A DNA stretch of 64,000 bases from Pratylenchus scribneri (GCA_030063045.1 JAQSEB010000047.1:2294001-2358000), one strand, 5' to 3'. Shown: positions 10,701 through 21,580, counted from the stretch's first letter. Made by a program: numbers and translations. The notes: generated by a model not told the origin, from the sequence alone.

Positions 10701-13331
10701 AAATTTTCGACCCATGAGGGACCCTCTGTTCGAATTCTCTCGGAGGAAAAGATTTTTTCGAACTTGGTTGTTACTTTTTTGTAATTTCACTAATTATGAT
10801 ATACCCAACCGTTTTCCGATATCAGCATATTATTATTTATTATCAAGCCAATAATGCCTATCTAAGCCTTTCCTATCCATCCTACTGTACGCCTACCTTT
10901 TGCGTTTTGCCTAACTACCCCGTCACTTTTATCAATCAAATATTGCCCCAAGCTGCCATTTTATAAACTCTCACCATTTTCCTCTCCTTTTGCTTTTTTA
11001 CCTTTCCCATTTTATAATCACATTTTTCGGCACAATTAATAACGAATAATTTAAAGTCGAGTTTCCCCTTTCCCTATCCCATTCATTGGGCCATTGGGGA
11101 CTTAAGCCACCGTACAAAATTCCAGGGCGGAGCAGCCCAACTTTCATTAAAATTAGACTAAAAATTATATTCCATTATTTGCAGCAAGCTCTCTACGATA
11201 TTGCACATTGCATTGGGGAACGGTTGTTCAGCCTTGAATTGGACAATTTACAAAATTCACAAATCATTGAACGGGTCCGAACGCTGCACACCCTTTCAAA
11301 ACATTGCCCGAATATTGCGAGACTTTCACTTTGTCAATTCTTTCAGGCAATTTTCATTCTCAAATTTTTCCTAAAACTGTAACTCAAATATTTTAGGAGG
11401 GTGAATCGATGGAACAATGTTTTATTGAAGGCACCGGATTGGTGGATGTCGACTTATACGGTGTGCCTTTTTTTATTACGAATTTTATTCTGAAATATTC
11501 CCACGAAAAGGCAATTACTTTTGGCATCCACCCCAACTTCCATTGACCATTTGTTCACTGCGGCTTTCGGTGACGGGACAGGAAAATGCGGAAGAGCTCA
11601 TTTCAAGTCTTCAGCTGCAGCCAAATTTGGCCTCAATTCATCTTCAGCTGCATTGTGAAGAGGAAGATGCTGTGAGTTTATTAAAGGAAAATATTTAATT
11701 TGCCGAAAAAGAGATGCTGTGAGTTTTTTAATGGGATATTGAAAAAGACATTGAAATTTGCCGAAAAAAGAGTATACCAAAAATTATAATGGTTTAAATG
11801 TTTTAAGGGTTTGTCTTAAATTACATTGGATAGAGCTGGTCAAGAAGACCCATTGAATGGTCTTCTATCAATCATACTGTACCCCTACTTTTTGCCCAAT
11901 CACCTCCGCTACCCTATCAATCAAATATTGCCTCAATCCACATTTATAAATCTCAGTCAGCCCTTTTTCCTTCCCAAAATGGTCCTTTTCCTTTTCGCTG
12001 TTCTTTTTTATTATTCTTATTTTCACACCAAATTGATAAAAAAAATACCTAATAATTTATAGCCCAGTCCCCCTTTAAACCTTAACTCATTCTTTTGGCC
12101 AGTGGAAAGCTCGAGCTCCCGGAAAACCCGAAGCAAGATATTAGGCCCAGCTTTAGACCCTAATTTTAGCCCTAGATTAGGGACTAATAAATTTGTTATG
12201 GTTTGGTCAAAATTAAAGGGTATAAACGGATTAAACCCATTTTAGTTTAAAGGTTCAAAACTAAGTTAGAATTGGTTTAAACCTAAGCCAGACCATAATC
12301 AAATGATGCGTCTTGTCTTGACTAGGTCTATGCTATAAGCTTTTAAACCGTTACAATCTTTTCGGCATTTTCAATACTTTTGGGGAATTTTCAGTGTTTT
12401 TTCGGCAAATATTTCCACTTTTTAAATAATAATTAAATTTTTCCCCAATTAATTTTAGCATTCAATTGAACAAGCCAATGCATTCCTTTGTAAATTTCTC
12501 CTCTACATGGGTCCAAAAATCACTCGTTTACATGTAAAATATAAAGAAATTTCCGCTTAAAATTGACACCTTTAGATCACCCTGAACCGATTGAACGATT
12601 CCGCCCTTCTCCTAATCGTCCAATCAATGCCAAATTTGAGCCATTTGGCCTTGGATGTGCTCCACCTGAATTCGCATACACTCCGTCTCCTTTTCGCCGG
12701 TGGAATTCATTCCCAAGGCGCAAAACTTCGTTCCCTTCGGCTTTGCCGTATTCGGCTAACCTATCGGGCGCTGTTCTCAATTGGAAGATGGGTTGGTTTG
12801 AATTTACAAAAATTAGGAATAAAATGAATTTAGGGCCGCTCCCTGGTGGATTTGGAGACTTCCTATATGCCATGTATTGATGACCGTTTTTTGATGCTTG
12901 TGGCCAAAAATTGCAAATATTTACAAACGGTACGGTATTCCTAATTTCTGTAGGGCACTGCTAACCCTCTTAAACCAACTTTCTAATTTTTAGGTAAATT
13001 TCAACGGCTGTATTTGGGTAACGGACAAAGGGCTGACTGGATTGGCAAGGTAATTCGTTTATTTTTAAATTATGAATGAATTAACGCTTCATTCAGGAAC
13101 AAAAGATTGCGGGAAGTGAGAATCAGGGCCACAGGTTGCACCGACAAATCTCTATACATTTTGGCCCAGTAAATTACAAAAACACTCTACATTTTATTTA
13201 CACAAATTATTTTAAGATTTTGCCCAAGTCTGGAATGGATTGCCCACGCCGACTTCAGTGGACGTCCAAAATTCACGGATGAAGCGTTGAAATGCCTGCG
13301 GGATTCGTGCATTCAACGAGTGATTTGTTGA
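7715..13331 (+). CDS. Leucine-rich-repeat protein, AMN1/FBXL-like
   Basis: Thirteen exons rebuild a protein of about 474 residues: 7715-7846, 8217-8278, 10371-10497, 10545-10631, 11185-11346, 11397-11460, 11511-11671, 12459-12533, 12576-12791, 12834-12929, 12994-13049, 13097-13168 and 13217-13331. The N-terminus (MVRTLFNICLGAL, then LPCDCKQRLLEYISSHDL) resembles the start of AMN1 and ZYG11/ZER1-type LRR proteins. Cysteine-containing repeats follow, such as LTSVDLSGCSMIGSEGI and VNFNGCIWVTDKGLTGLA, which is the pattern of F-box-associated LRRs. No F-box was seen. By family it may be a substrate-binding or scaffolding LRR protein. Exon 3 is in phase only if the acceptor is cataag at 10370. The stronger-looking tttttag at 10359 breaks the frame. 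The intron after 11346 appears to be GC-AG. Intron 2 carries a whole transposon. Confidence 0.8.
8285..10208. mobile_element. Mutator-like (MULE) transposon with long TIRs and 9-base target duplication
   Basis: About 220 bases at 8290-8518 recur almost perfectly inverted at 9983-10205. For example, ggcaaaaagagtatttaatt on the left matches its complement on the right. The target duplication AATGTAAAT is at 8276-8284 and 10209-10217. Long TIRs plus a 9-base duplication are the mark of Mutator-like elements. The interior encodes a minus-strand multi-exon gene with a SWIM zinc finger and AT-hook but no visible DDE transposase domain, so the element is probably non-autonomous. It sits in intron 2 of the LRR gene, and the duplicated target contains that intron's splice donor. 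Confidence 0.88.
8758..9901 (-). CDS. Transposon-borne coiled-coil / SWIM zinc-finger / AT-hook protein
   Basis: On the minus strand, four exons fit GT-AG introns, with at least one join unresolved. The first (about 9898-9683) gives a heptad-rich coiled coil with repeated EMAEVRKENSKLKEEM-type blocks. The second (about 9639-9522) begins QSGTFDGLPIVKMVENGEF and ends at a donor before gttcaaaatt. The third (about 9063-9000) gives IWTTALRTKFHIVEPCEFWQ. The last, ending at 8758, gives the SWIM motif CNCYEGARKKACEH (CxC...CxH), then the AT-hook KKRKRGRPKK and a stop. SWIM fingers are common at the C-termini of MULE transposases. With no DDE catalytic region visible this looks like a remnant or accessory ORF. 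The join between exons 2 and 3, across about 450 bases, is not proven. Confidence 0.6.
10655..10795 (+). repeat. tRNA-derived SINE-like element C, copy 1
   Basis: The sequence has a degenerate B-box (gttcgaattctctcggagga) followed by gattttttcgaacttgg. Upstream is the shared aggctggctaggatttataa. The downstream half matches the copies at 16840 and 56560. It lies in an LRR-gene intron. Confidence 0.6.
11770..12370. repeat. MITE family B, copy 1
   Basis: The core contains ttatggtttggtcaaaatta and the ttaaacc/ggtttaa-rich arms shared with eight other sites in the window. The right end has cttttcggcattttcaatac. The left side carries two gccgaaaaa segments. Both ends resemble inverted 'ccgaaaa...ttttcgg' termini. 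It fills most of the LRR-gene intron 11672-12458 and encodes nothing convincing. Confidence 0.7.
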
Positions 13332-13435
13332 TGGAAGGAGGAGGTGAAATGAAATAATTGAGAGAATTAAAATTTATTTGTAATTAATTGTGTAATTTTT
13401 TTATAATTTCTACAACAATAAAATAAAAATAAATA

Positions 13436-15225
13436 TTAAATAGATACTGGTAATGGTAATGATATTTTTTCTATACATTTCCTTGATTGTAACTTCTTGA
13501 AAACTTCAATCTTTGGGCCATTGTTGACTAGTTTTGAACTGAGAATTGCCGCACTAAAATGTAAATATATTACTAAAAATTTAATTCTTTTTGGCTAACC
13601 CACCCAATGGCCGGTGAACTGTTCAGCTCATAAAGTGTTATGTTGCGTATTTGTTTGGCCAATTCCCGTCGAGGGTTCCTCCTCTGCAAATATCCCACAA
13701 AACCATCTCTCAAATGTGGCCAACTTTTGAAAACAGAACCTTAAAATATTCGATAATTTTAATTAAATTTTAATTTTTACTTACCTATCAACACAATTGG
13801 AACTTCCTCGAACATTTTTGAGTCAAAATGCGCAGAAATGGATGTAATATGCTTTGCTAATATTTCTCCCGCATCGGCAAATAATTTCCGCGCAAATTCA
13901 TCACCATTGTCAGCCACTAAAAAATTCGGGAAAATATTAATAATTAAAATTCTTCACTAAAAGAAATAATTTTTTGACTTACAATAAGCCAATTTTTTGC
14001 AAAATGAGGCAACATATGATTTGTTGAATTGATTAGGGTTGTACAGAATGTCCAATAATCCTAATTTTGTCGATACATCAAAATGTTCCAACAATTCTTT
14101 CTTGACTGTCGTCAAATCATAATAAAATTCATAGTCCAAAAAGCCATCCTCAATGTCAAAAATTTGCCTTATTGCCCTAAAAACAAATAATTTGTATGAA
14201 ACAATTTTTGGAGGACTCACCTCATTGTAATCCAAAAGCCACTTCCGCCATCACCGATCAAATGTCCCCAACCGCCGACTTTAAAACGGAAAAAAAATGT
14301 TAAAATATTTAATCAGATTTCACCTCCATGAACAGAGCCATTCGCCTTAAGCAATCGACATGTTGAACCGGTGCCGGCTATCAACACAATCCCACCTAAG
14401 AAATTAATTAATTAATTTCAAGATATTTTTTTCTAATTATCGTATTTCATCTAGAAAATAATTGTTATAATAATGCATATAAGTGGCAAGTGGGTATTGG
14501 GAACCAAGTTAGAAAAACAACTTCCTCTGAGAGACTCTGAGAGGATTCGAACCTGAGAATTCTAAATTATCAAAAGGGGAGGGTCATAGATAAGGCTAAA
14601 ATTCTCAAAAATTTTTCCAGCACCAACCATCTTCAAATGATGTTGCCACGGCAGCCACCGAATCACTGGTCAACATGAAATCATCGGTCAAATCGGCATG
14701 TTCCGCCTTCATATATTCCAGCATTCGATTGTTTGTTACTTCATCCTCCGCTCCGGATAATCCCATTCCCTTAAATTTAAAATAAATTTTATTAAAATTT
14801 AAATAAAATTACAACTGAAGCCAAAGGCAACACAATTTTTGATTGTTTTGCTGCCGCTCGAATCCAGTTCGCAATTTGATCCGCTGTTTTTTCTACCCCA
14901 TTCAGCAGGCAATTCAGTCCTGGACCATCGTTCCATTGGCCAATTTTATTGCCCAGTGAGTCGATCAAAACCAATGTTGAATGAGTGGCACCGCTGAAAT
15001 TTTAAAGTTTAATAATTTAAAATTATTTTTAATCAGAATTGTAATCTTTAGTGTGTATTGTAATTGTAAAACTTAGATTGCAATTGTAATTGCGATTGTA
15101 AATGTAAAAGTTAGATTGTAATTTTTAGTCTGAATTGTAATTTTAAATATTTACCCTTCAATGCCTGCAAAGAAAATAAGTTCATTTGGAGAATTAATTC
15201 CTTCCATTCCGCCATTCATAATCAT
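13436..15225 (-). CDS. NAGK: N-acetyl-D-glucosamine kinase
   Basis: Nine exons on the minus strand (15225-15155, 14993-14816, 14769-14628, 14395-14324, 14278-14221, 14176-13983, 13916-13785, 13739-13604, 13553-13436) remain in phase and give 366 residues, against 344 in human. The ATP/phosphate motif reads FFAGIEGGGATHSTLVLID. The second lobe has GIVLIAGTGSTCRL and GGWGHLIGDGGSGFW, both diagnostic of NAGK/BadF-type kinases. The C-terminal lobe has VPIVLIGSVFKSWPHLRDGF. The enzyme phosphorylates GlcNAc to GlcNAc-6-phosphate in the cytosol, salvaging amino sugar. The start given is the first in-frame ATG of exon 1. However, the same frame is open upstream and is the last exon of the METTL23-like gene, so a 570-residue fusion is equally possible. 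Intron 1 contains the 38-base satellite in reverse orientation. Confidence 0.93.
14470..14640 (-). repeat. tRNA-derived SINE-like element C, copy 2
   Basis: The reverse complement carries the B-box-like ggttcgaatcctctcagag followed by gaagttgttttt. It lies in a NAGK intron. Confidence 0.6.
15047..15145 (-). repeat. Short reverse run of the 38-base minisatellite
   Basis: The plus strand reads attgtaattgtaaaacttag and then attgcaattgtaattgcg, which is the exact reverse complement of the unit forming the arrays at 5055 and 39886. Two to three units are present. It occupies the intron that would join the METTL23-like and NAGK parts. Confidence 0.85.
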
Positions 15226-16251
15226 TGTTGATGGTTTGTTTATTTTGCCCAAACAAATTGAATGCGATTTTGTGTCCACACACCGAATCAATGTGCAGCG
15301 AAGATCAACCATTGAAAGAGATTCTTCTATGGACCAATCAGAGCTGAAAATAAAAATTTTTTGATAAGGAAAAAATATTTAATGATATTTTTAGATAAGA
15401 TCGGAATAAAATATCAGAATACATTTATTATATTTGATGAGGAAAATTAGAAAATGGAATGCACATACTAGACATTCTAATAGGAATTTGCTGAATAAAT
15501 TTTACCATTTTAAGAAAGGGCTTGGGATAGAGCCACCCCATGAATGAAAGATGTTTTGTGAGTTTCGAAAAATGGAAAGTTGAAAGCCGATAAGTAATTT
15601 AAAAATAAAAATATTTACCTACTCTCTGATTTGATATGCAAAGTAAAATTCCACATTGGGAAAATATTGGAAAATCGGCTTCAGAACATAGCAAATTATC
15701 AATTCAAAAACTGAAGGATCATAGAAAACATCGGAGCCAAAAATGTAATCAAGCGTTGTCGTCTCATTCAACAAATTCTGGATTGATTTTTTAGGATCAT
15801 CCCAATCAAATCCCTGAATTAAAATAAAATTATTATTGAATTTTTGTTAATTTTTACCATTATTCGAACGCAATTTTCAATTTGAGTAGCATCAAAATTT
15901 TCCTCCAAATTCAATCGAATAAATTCAAAAGCCTAAAATTTCATTTCTTAATTAAAAATGGAAATTATTTTAAACCTTGTTCAATCGAGATTTTTCCGTT
16001 ATAATCACTTTTGATGCGTCGCAACGAAGTGCAGTCATCGAGGGCAATGCAGCCGTACCAGAGCCAATTTCTAATATTGTTTTTCCCTTCCATAAATTTG
16101 GATTATTTGCAATGAATTCACCTGGCAAATTTATTTGGATGGTTTTAAAATTAGCTCAAATTTTGTTACAAAGAATTTCAGCCGATGGCCATGTATGCTG
16201 CCACATAAAGTCGGCCATTTCTGTCATTTTTAGGCTTAATTTTATACTCAT
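15151..16251 (-). CDS. METTL23: METTL23-like class I SAM methyltransferase
   Basis: Five exons (16251-16170, 16121-15976, 15932-15858, 15813-15623, 15343-15151) give 228 residues (human 190). The N-terminal motif HTWPSAEILC corresponds to the family's VWPxAxxL. SAM-binding motif I is GKTILEIGSGTAALP, followed by the acidic residue in IITEKS. The conserved FGSDVFYDPSVFE and FYFAYQIRDSDWSIEE follow. The family methylates protein arginine or lysine residues; the substrate cannot be read from sequence. If the donor at 15154 is not used, translation stops at GAA GGG TAA. If it is used, the frame runs straight into NAGK. The last strand (NELIFFAGIEG) is therefore both the end of this fold and the start of the kinase. 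ATG 16251 is the first start; MTEMADF nine codons on is an alternative. Confidence 0.85.
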
Positions 16252-16488
16252 AAAGGTGGCAGGAAATTAAATTATTTGATTGATATAAATAATGAAAGTC
16301 CAATCCATTAATAAATATAAAAATAATACAATTTATCGCCTTTTATTCAATATCAAAAATTAAATTAAAAAACAATTTAACATCTCGTCATCTCATCATC
16401 ATCATTATATTTGAGTGAATCATAAATATGTAAAGAGACTAACACAATTTCATTAATAGGCCTTCTCTCTCTTCAATTCTCGCATAAT

Positions 16489-18106
16489 TTAGCCGCTTCC
16501 GGGTGGTGGTTGCTCTCCTCCTTGATTCCCAGCTGGTCCATCGCCACCGCCAAATTGACGTCGAAGTATTTCAACCAGCTCCGGGTTTTGCTGTTGTATT
16601 GCACTGGCCACCTTAAATTTCATTTATTTTTAAATATTGTTATAAAATTATTACAGCCTCCCCAGCTCGGAGCATTTCAGCAAATGGATTTGCACCGCCG
16701 CCCTCCGCTTGATTTCCTTGGTTCTCGGCTCCTCCTCCTCCGCCTTCTTGTTGAGCATTTGGCGGTGGTCCACCACCGGCATTGAAGAAACTCTGCATCA
16801 TTTGACCCATCATATTTCGAACATTTGGATCCTTAATTTATAAGATTTTAACAAAAATAAATTTTTAAAAATTTTCGACCCATGGGAGAGGCTAACTTTG
16901 AAAAATTATGGTCACGGGTTCGAATCCGCTCCGAGGAAGTTATTTTTAGGCTTGATTGCCATTTATTATTTACATATTCTAAAGTACATTTCTAGGCGAA
17001 AATAAACTCATTTGACCAAAAATATGTTATCCTAGTTTTGAAGAGAACAAACCTGCATCATGCGAGCCATATTTGACATCATATCGGGGCTGTTCAATAA
17101 ACCGCCCAATCCTCCGGGGAACATTCCACCAAATGGATTCTAAATTGATCAAATTAACAATTAATAAATCAAATTAGGATTACTGCTTGCGGATTATTGG
17201 CAAATGTGTCACGAGCCTCCTTCAATTTTTCCTCGGCGATGTGAAGATTGTTCTTATAACTTTTTTATTCATTAATTTTACATTAAATAATTTCATTGCT
17301 TACCTCTCATTGTTCGGATCAATCTCGAGTGCCTTTTTATATGCTTCAACCGCCTGATCATAACGATTTTGACAAGACAGAGCAACCCTAAAAGTTATTA
17401 ATTAGCAGTTGAAATTCTACCAATTAATCAAACCCCATTCGTCCATAAGCCTTGGCATAGTTTTGGTCCAAAGCCAGCGCAGTTCGACAATCCTGAATTG
17501 CAAGATCGAATTGTTCAAGTCGGCAATAGGCAGCAGCTCTGTGAACATTTTTAATGCTTTCAGCTTAATCTGAGTCGAAAACCTGTTGCAAAAATAGATC
17601 GGATCGCGGTTAAGCTTGATGGCTTCGTTGTATTTTTGGATTGCTTCATCGAATTTGTTCGCTTTCACCAAATCATTGCCTGCCTTCTTCCTTCAGTTTG
17701 TTTGCTTGGTCAATCTCAACTTGCGTAGGAGTTGGGAATTCTTCACTCTGAAATGACCGATTAAAATGGATTTATTTCCAATTAACTTACGCCATCACCA
17801 AGACCCTCTGCAGCTTTGAATATCTCAATAAGTGGTTTAGACGGCTGGAAAGCATAGTTTTTGTCTGAAACTCCGAAAGCGGTTTCGAGGCATTGTACAG
17901 CAACTTTAAAACATATATGGTTTAAAACATTTTGTATAAGTAGAAAAACCTTCTAATCCTTCGATTTGATCATCAGTGCATTGATTTGATGAAACTTTTT
18001 GGCGCAGGAATTGGATGAATGACACAACCAAATTTCGCTCATCATTTGTCACCTTCCCGTGCGTTGTTTCGGATGGTTGTTTTGCTGAACTATCATTATT
18101 CTCCAT
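16489..18106 (-). CDS. sgt-1: Small glutamine-rich TPR co-chaperone SGT (with a 4-base frameshift)
   Basis: Nine minus-strand exons (18106-17950, 17903-17791, 17747-17583, 17538-17434, 17387-17304, 17259-17184, 17139-17053, 16831-16655, 16611-16489) encode the SGTA architecture. The N-terminal dimerisation domain has VVSFIQFLRQKV and a VAVQCLETAFGV segment. Three TPRs follow (for example QNYAKAYGRMG and QAVEAYKKALEIDPNNE), then a Met/Asn/Gly/Gln-rich tail with NPFGGMFPGG and a GEQPPPGSG end. SGTA passes tail-anchored proteins to the GET/TRC pathway and binds HSP70/HSP90. In exon 3 the repeat GGCAGGCAATG (about 17676) adds four bases where KLKEEGNDLVKANKF is expected, breaking the frame. All other phases fit, so this is either an assembly error or a genuine lesion. 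Confidence 0.88.
16840..17045 (+). repeat. tRNA-derived SINE-like element C, copy 3
   Basis: A B-box (gggttcgaatccgctcc) is followed by gaggaagttatttttagg. The 3' half (catttctaggcgaaaataaa) is shared with the copy at 56560. It lies in an SGT intron. Confidence 0.75.
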
Positions 18107-18658
18107 ATTTATTATTTAGATAATCTCGTTTTTTCCTTCAAAAATCTAAATTAAAAATACATTTGTTTGAGACTGAATAAGTGCAAATTATCAAAATCTT
18201 ATTTATAGTATCCAAGTTCAGGCAGGAAAAACAAATGTTTTTTTGGTAAATGGGAGGGATGATCATGATTATTGATCGATCGATGATCACAATTCATGAT
18301 TTTTTGCTACTCGAGAGTCAGCAAGATGTAAGGGATTTTATTTGAGGCAAAATCAAGCTAAGCTAACTTCAACAAGTCTTATCAGTCATCAGACTACCTA
18401 TCTTTATCTAATAGTGATAGTGACCTCTCCTCTACTCATACTCATAGTAATAATTAATAAAATAATCAAATATTGAATTCATAAATTCAATTAACGAATA
18501 CACAAAAAAGTACAAAGTCAATTCATTTACAATTTATTCACAAAAAAAAAAAACAATATTAGGCAATTGGGAAAAAAAATATACAACAATAATACAACAA
18601 CAATATGTGAATATGGTGGAAGAAAGCAACAACATAGGTGGGATAAGTGGAAGGAAAA
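18107..18658. other. Intergenic, no gene seen
   Basis: AT-rich sequence lies between SGT and the UBE2R stop codon. It contains gatcgatcgatgatca palindromic motifs at about 18271-18290 and an A-run at 18541. I see no ORF, RNA gene or repeat family member. Confidence 0.6.
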
Positions 18659-19831
18659 TCATAATGAGAAGGAGCTTATCGATTGGAGTTCTTCATCATC
18701 ATCATTCTGCTGCTGCTGGCTGGTTGATGGTCCATCCTCGTCACTGTCGTCCGAGCTCGAGCTGTCAGGAAGCGCTGAAATAATGGGAAAAATTATGATT
18801 TGATTTTCGAAACCCAAATCCCAACCAACTTACATTCAATCTCATCGGGGTTCTTGGCGGGTTGCTTCTTCTTCTTGTTTGCTGGTTCTTCCTTCTCAGC
18901 AGGTGCATTATTCTTGGATCCTCCGGCAGCTCCAGTTGCAAGGTATTCCTCCCGGGTGAGCGGCACTGTCACATTGTCCTTGATCGCCACCAGTTTTGAC
19001 TTCTCCACATCCTGTTTGATCCGGTTGAGGTAGTCCGCGGAGCCTGTTTCTTAAAGAGAAGGGATGATTATATTTCCAAAATTTTATGCCCAAAACCCTA
19101 ACACTTACGTTTGTATCTTCGGTAACTGACTGCAGCGTCGACATTTGCAGGACTGTCGGGATTCGGTTCACTGAGCAAAGCCACAACTGCAAGCAGGATT
19201 TGTCGCATGTCACGGTCCCTGTTCCATCGTTGATCGGCTCTCTGAAAAATTAAAACATTATGAAAGAAGTTTTTCCCGGTCCCAGATAACTTACTTCACC
19301 ACTTTGGGGGTCGTTCCCTGGCGGATGCAGGAAACTGATGCAGACTCTTCCATCCTGAAATTGCAGGGAAATTTTATAAATCATTATCAAAGCATAAAAA
19401 TAAACCGACCGGATAGATGTTTGGGTGGTAGATCGGCGGTGTGAAGATCATTACTGGCGGTCGATCCGGGAAGAGCATTGGGAAATTGATTTCCTGAAAA
19501 ATAAAAACTATATTTATCAGATCAAACAATTTTTTAAAAAAAATACCGCTTTGAAATAGCCTCCTTGATACAGTGAATCTGGCGGCCCATAAATTCCAAC
19601 GGTCCATTCGAACAAATTGTTTTCGTTAATGATGAGCCGGAATCCTTCGAGTGGTTCTTCGCGTAGTGATTTGAGTTGTGTTTGCAGCGCCCTGATTGCC
19701 CGGCCGTTCCAGAACATCCTCTCTGCTTGAAAATAGTCCGCTGGAATGATCTGAAAATATTGCGAATTTATTGGTGTTAAGAAAACGGGTGATTGTTTGA
19801 AACTGACCAGTTGCAGACGACGATTTTCCAT
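18659..19831 (-). CDS. ubc-3: Ubiquitin-conjugating enzyme E2 R (Cdc34 type)
   Basis: Seven exons (19831-19808, 19750-19547, 19493-19410, 19354-19295, 19241-19109, 19049-18834, 18774-18659) give 278 residues. The UBC fold shows YQGGYFKA, FPDRPPVMIFTPPIYHPNIYP (the HPN motif lies here) and the catalytic cysteine in DGRVCISFLHPPGND. The acidic-loop insertion (HPPGNDPQSGE) next to the active site is the signature of the Cdc34/UBE2R group. The C-terminus is an acidic/serine tail (SSSDDSDEDGPSTS), which in this family docks on the cullin of SCF ligases. It supplies K48-linked chains for SCF substrates. The start at 19831 is set by frame: the ORF opening at 19970 is a different frame and goes out of frame after the first intron. 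Confidence 0.93.
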
Positions 19832-20423
19832 TGTTGCTCCCTGTTGTATCCGCGAGTGTGTGTGAGATGTAATTGGCAGCAGAAACGGAGTCAGTTGGAG
19901 TTGTAGTTGGTGTGGTGAGACGGCCTTCCTTCTTCTGGATGAATTGAATTAATGGCAAATCAATTCGCATTGCCAGCTTTTATATTGTGCAAGACAAACA
20001 ACTAAATAAACATTCATCAATCACAATTTTTGTAATATCGTAATCGTAAATATACTGTATTTATAATTTCGTCTCGTTCTCACTTATTTCTTAGATTTAC
20101 TTTCTCTACTCTACTTAATGTATCTCTGTCTATTCAATTATCGATTGATGATGATGATAATTCCAGTGCCTTGTGCGTTGTGCCTTCTTGCTTGCTTCCA
20201 TTTTCCTTTTCCTTCTTTATTCTTCATTGTTCATTCACATCATCATTTTCAGTTTTTCACGGATTATTAAATGAACACCAACCAAAATAAATAATTAACT
20301 ATAAATTTTAATTAATATTTCCAATTCCAAAGTTAGGTCTTTAAATAGCATTTTTTCTCAAAATAATATCATCATTTTTATTTTTTTTAGATTATTATTG
20401 AAATTAAAAGCGAAAATTGAGAA
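19832..20423. promoter_or_regulatory. Divergent intergenic region between UBE2R and PSMA1
   Basis: The two genes are transcribed away from each other from this 590-base region, so it probably carries both promoters. It is AT-rich with a long pyrimidine-rich stretch (about 20090-20270). I could not identify TATA, Inr or trans-splice leader sites with confidence. The upstream part of the UBE2R strand is open but in another frame. Confidence 0.4.
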
Positions 20424-21401
20424 ATGTTCCGAAATCAATACGACAGCGATGTGACAGTGTTCAGTCCACAGGTATAATAAGAAATTGAACCAAAATCTAA
20501 TATTCAAAGTTGTCAGGGTCGTTTGCATCAGATCGATTATGCCGTCGAAGCAATGCGTCAAGGGAGTGCAACAGTGGCAATTCGGGGCAAAGATCATGCG
20601 GTTGTGGTTGCTCTCATGGTTTATTTAACTAACTTTAATTAAAAACAAATTTGTATTTTAAGCGGGCCCAGAACGAACTTTCATCATATCAACAAAAGAC
20701 TTTCCAATTGGACGATCATGTTGGGCTTTCCATGTCGGGTCTGTTGGCCGATGGGCGAATTTTGGCTCGCTTCATTCAAGGAGAATGCGCCAGCTTCAAA
20801 TGGGAGAATCAGACAGCCCTTTCAATTTCCGATTTGCGCACCAAACTCATTCTGAGTAAGTTTTGGTTGGCTGCTTTTTTTAATAAATTCTTTTAAGAAC
20901 TGCAAGAGAACACACAATATTACGGCCGCCGCCCATTTGGTGTTGGACTTCTGATCATTGGATACGACCTTTGTTTTAAAATATTCAATTTCTAATCAAA
21001 ATCAATTAAGGATCTTGGCTCACATGTGCTCAGCGCTGATCCATCCGGAAATGTCGAGGAAGTGGTGGCTGCCGCAATTGGTGCTCGTTCACAAAGTGCA
21101 AAGACCTATTTGGCGAATCATTTGGACGACTTCAAGGCGGCCGACCTGGACAACGTCATCAAACACGCCCTTCGAGCACTGAAAGAGACATTGGCAACGG
21201 ATGCTGGCAAACTGGATGAGAATGTTTGTTTTATCCATAAAAAAAATAAGCCATTAATTCACAAAATTTTCACAGAATACGGCAATTGCGGTCGTCGGGA
21301 TACGCCAGAAGTTTGAATGCCTTGAACGCGAGCAGGTCAAGACCCATATTGCTGATATCGACGGTGAAAATGGTGGAGGGGATCAACAAATGCAAGAATA
21401 A
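20424..21401 (+). CDS. pas-6: 20S proteasome alpha subunit PSMA1 (alpha-6)
   Basis: Six exons (20424-20471, 20517-20618, 20663-20855, 20898-20968, 21011-21223, 21276-21401) give 250 residues. The N-terminus [19 protein letters not shown], then [19 protein letters not shown], is the alpha-subunit signature and identifies the PSMA1 type. [31 protein letters not shown] and [15 protein letters not shown] also match. Alpha subunits form the outer rings of the 20S core and gate substrate entry. Intron 4 is odd: phase and homology demand a junction after GGATACGAC, but the next bases are CTTTGT rather than GTTTGT, so the donor is CT. The next downstream GT shifts the frame into a stop. TTI1 starts only 179 bases downstream on the same strand, suggesting co-transcription. 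Confidence 0.92.
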
Positions 21402-21580
21402 AACATTCGATGATATACATGGAATTTATTGGATGGATGACCTATTTTGTTTGGACAATATCAATATTATTTAAATTGTTTTTTTTTCTCTTTTTTGATA
21501 AATGTTTTAGATTTTGATTATAAATTGCTTCATTTTGTTTTAATTTCCATATATTTGATCAATAATTTACCAAAATTAAA

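Noticed and set aside
19626..19970. 114-codon frame starting MRIDLPLIQF upstream of UBE2R
   Set aside because: It is a different frame from the E2 exon and runs through a proven splice junction. It overlaps the true start at 19831.
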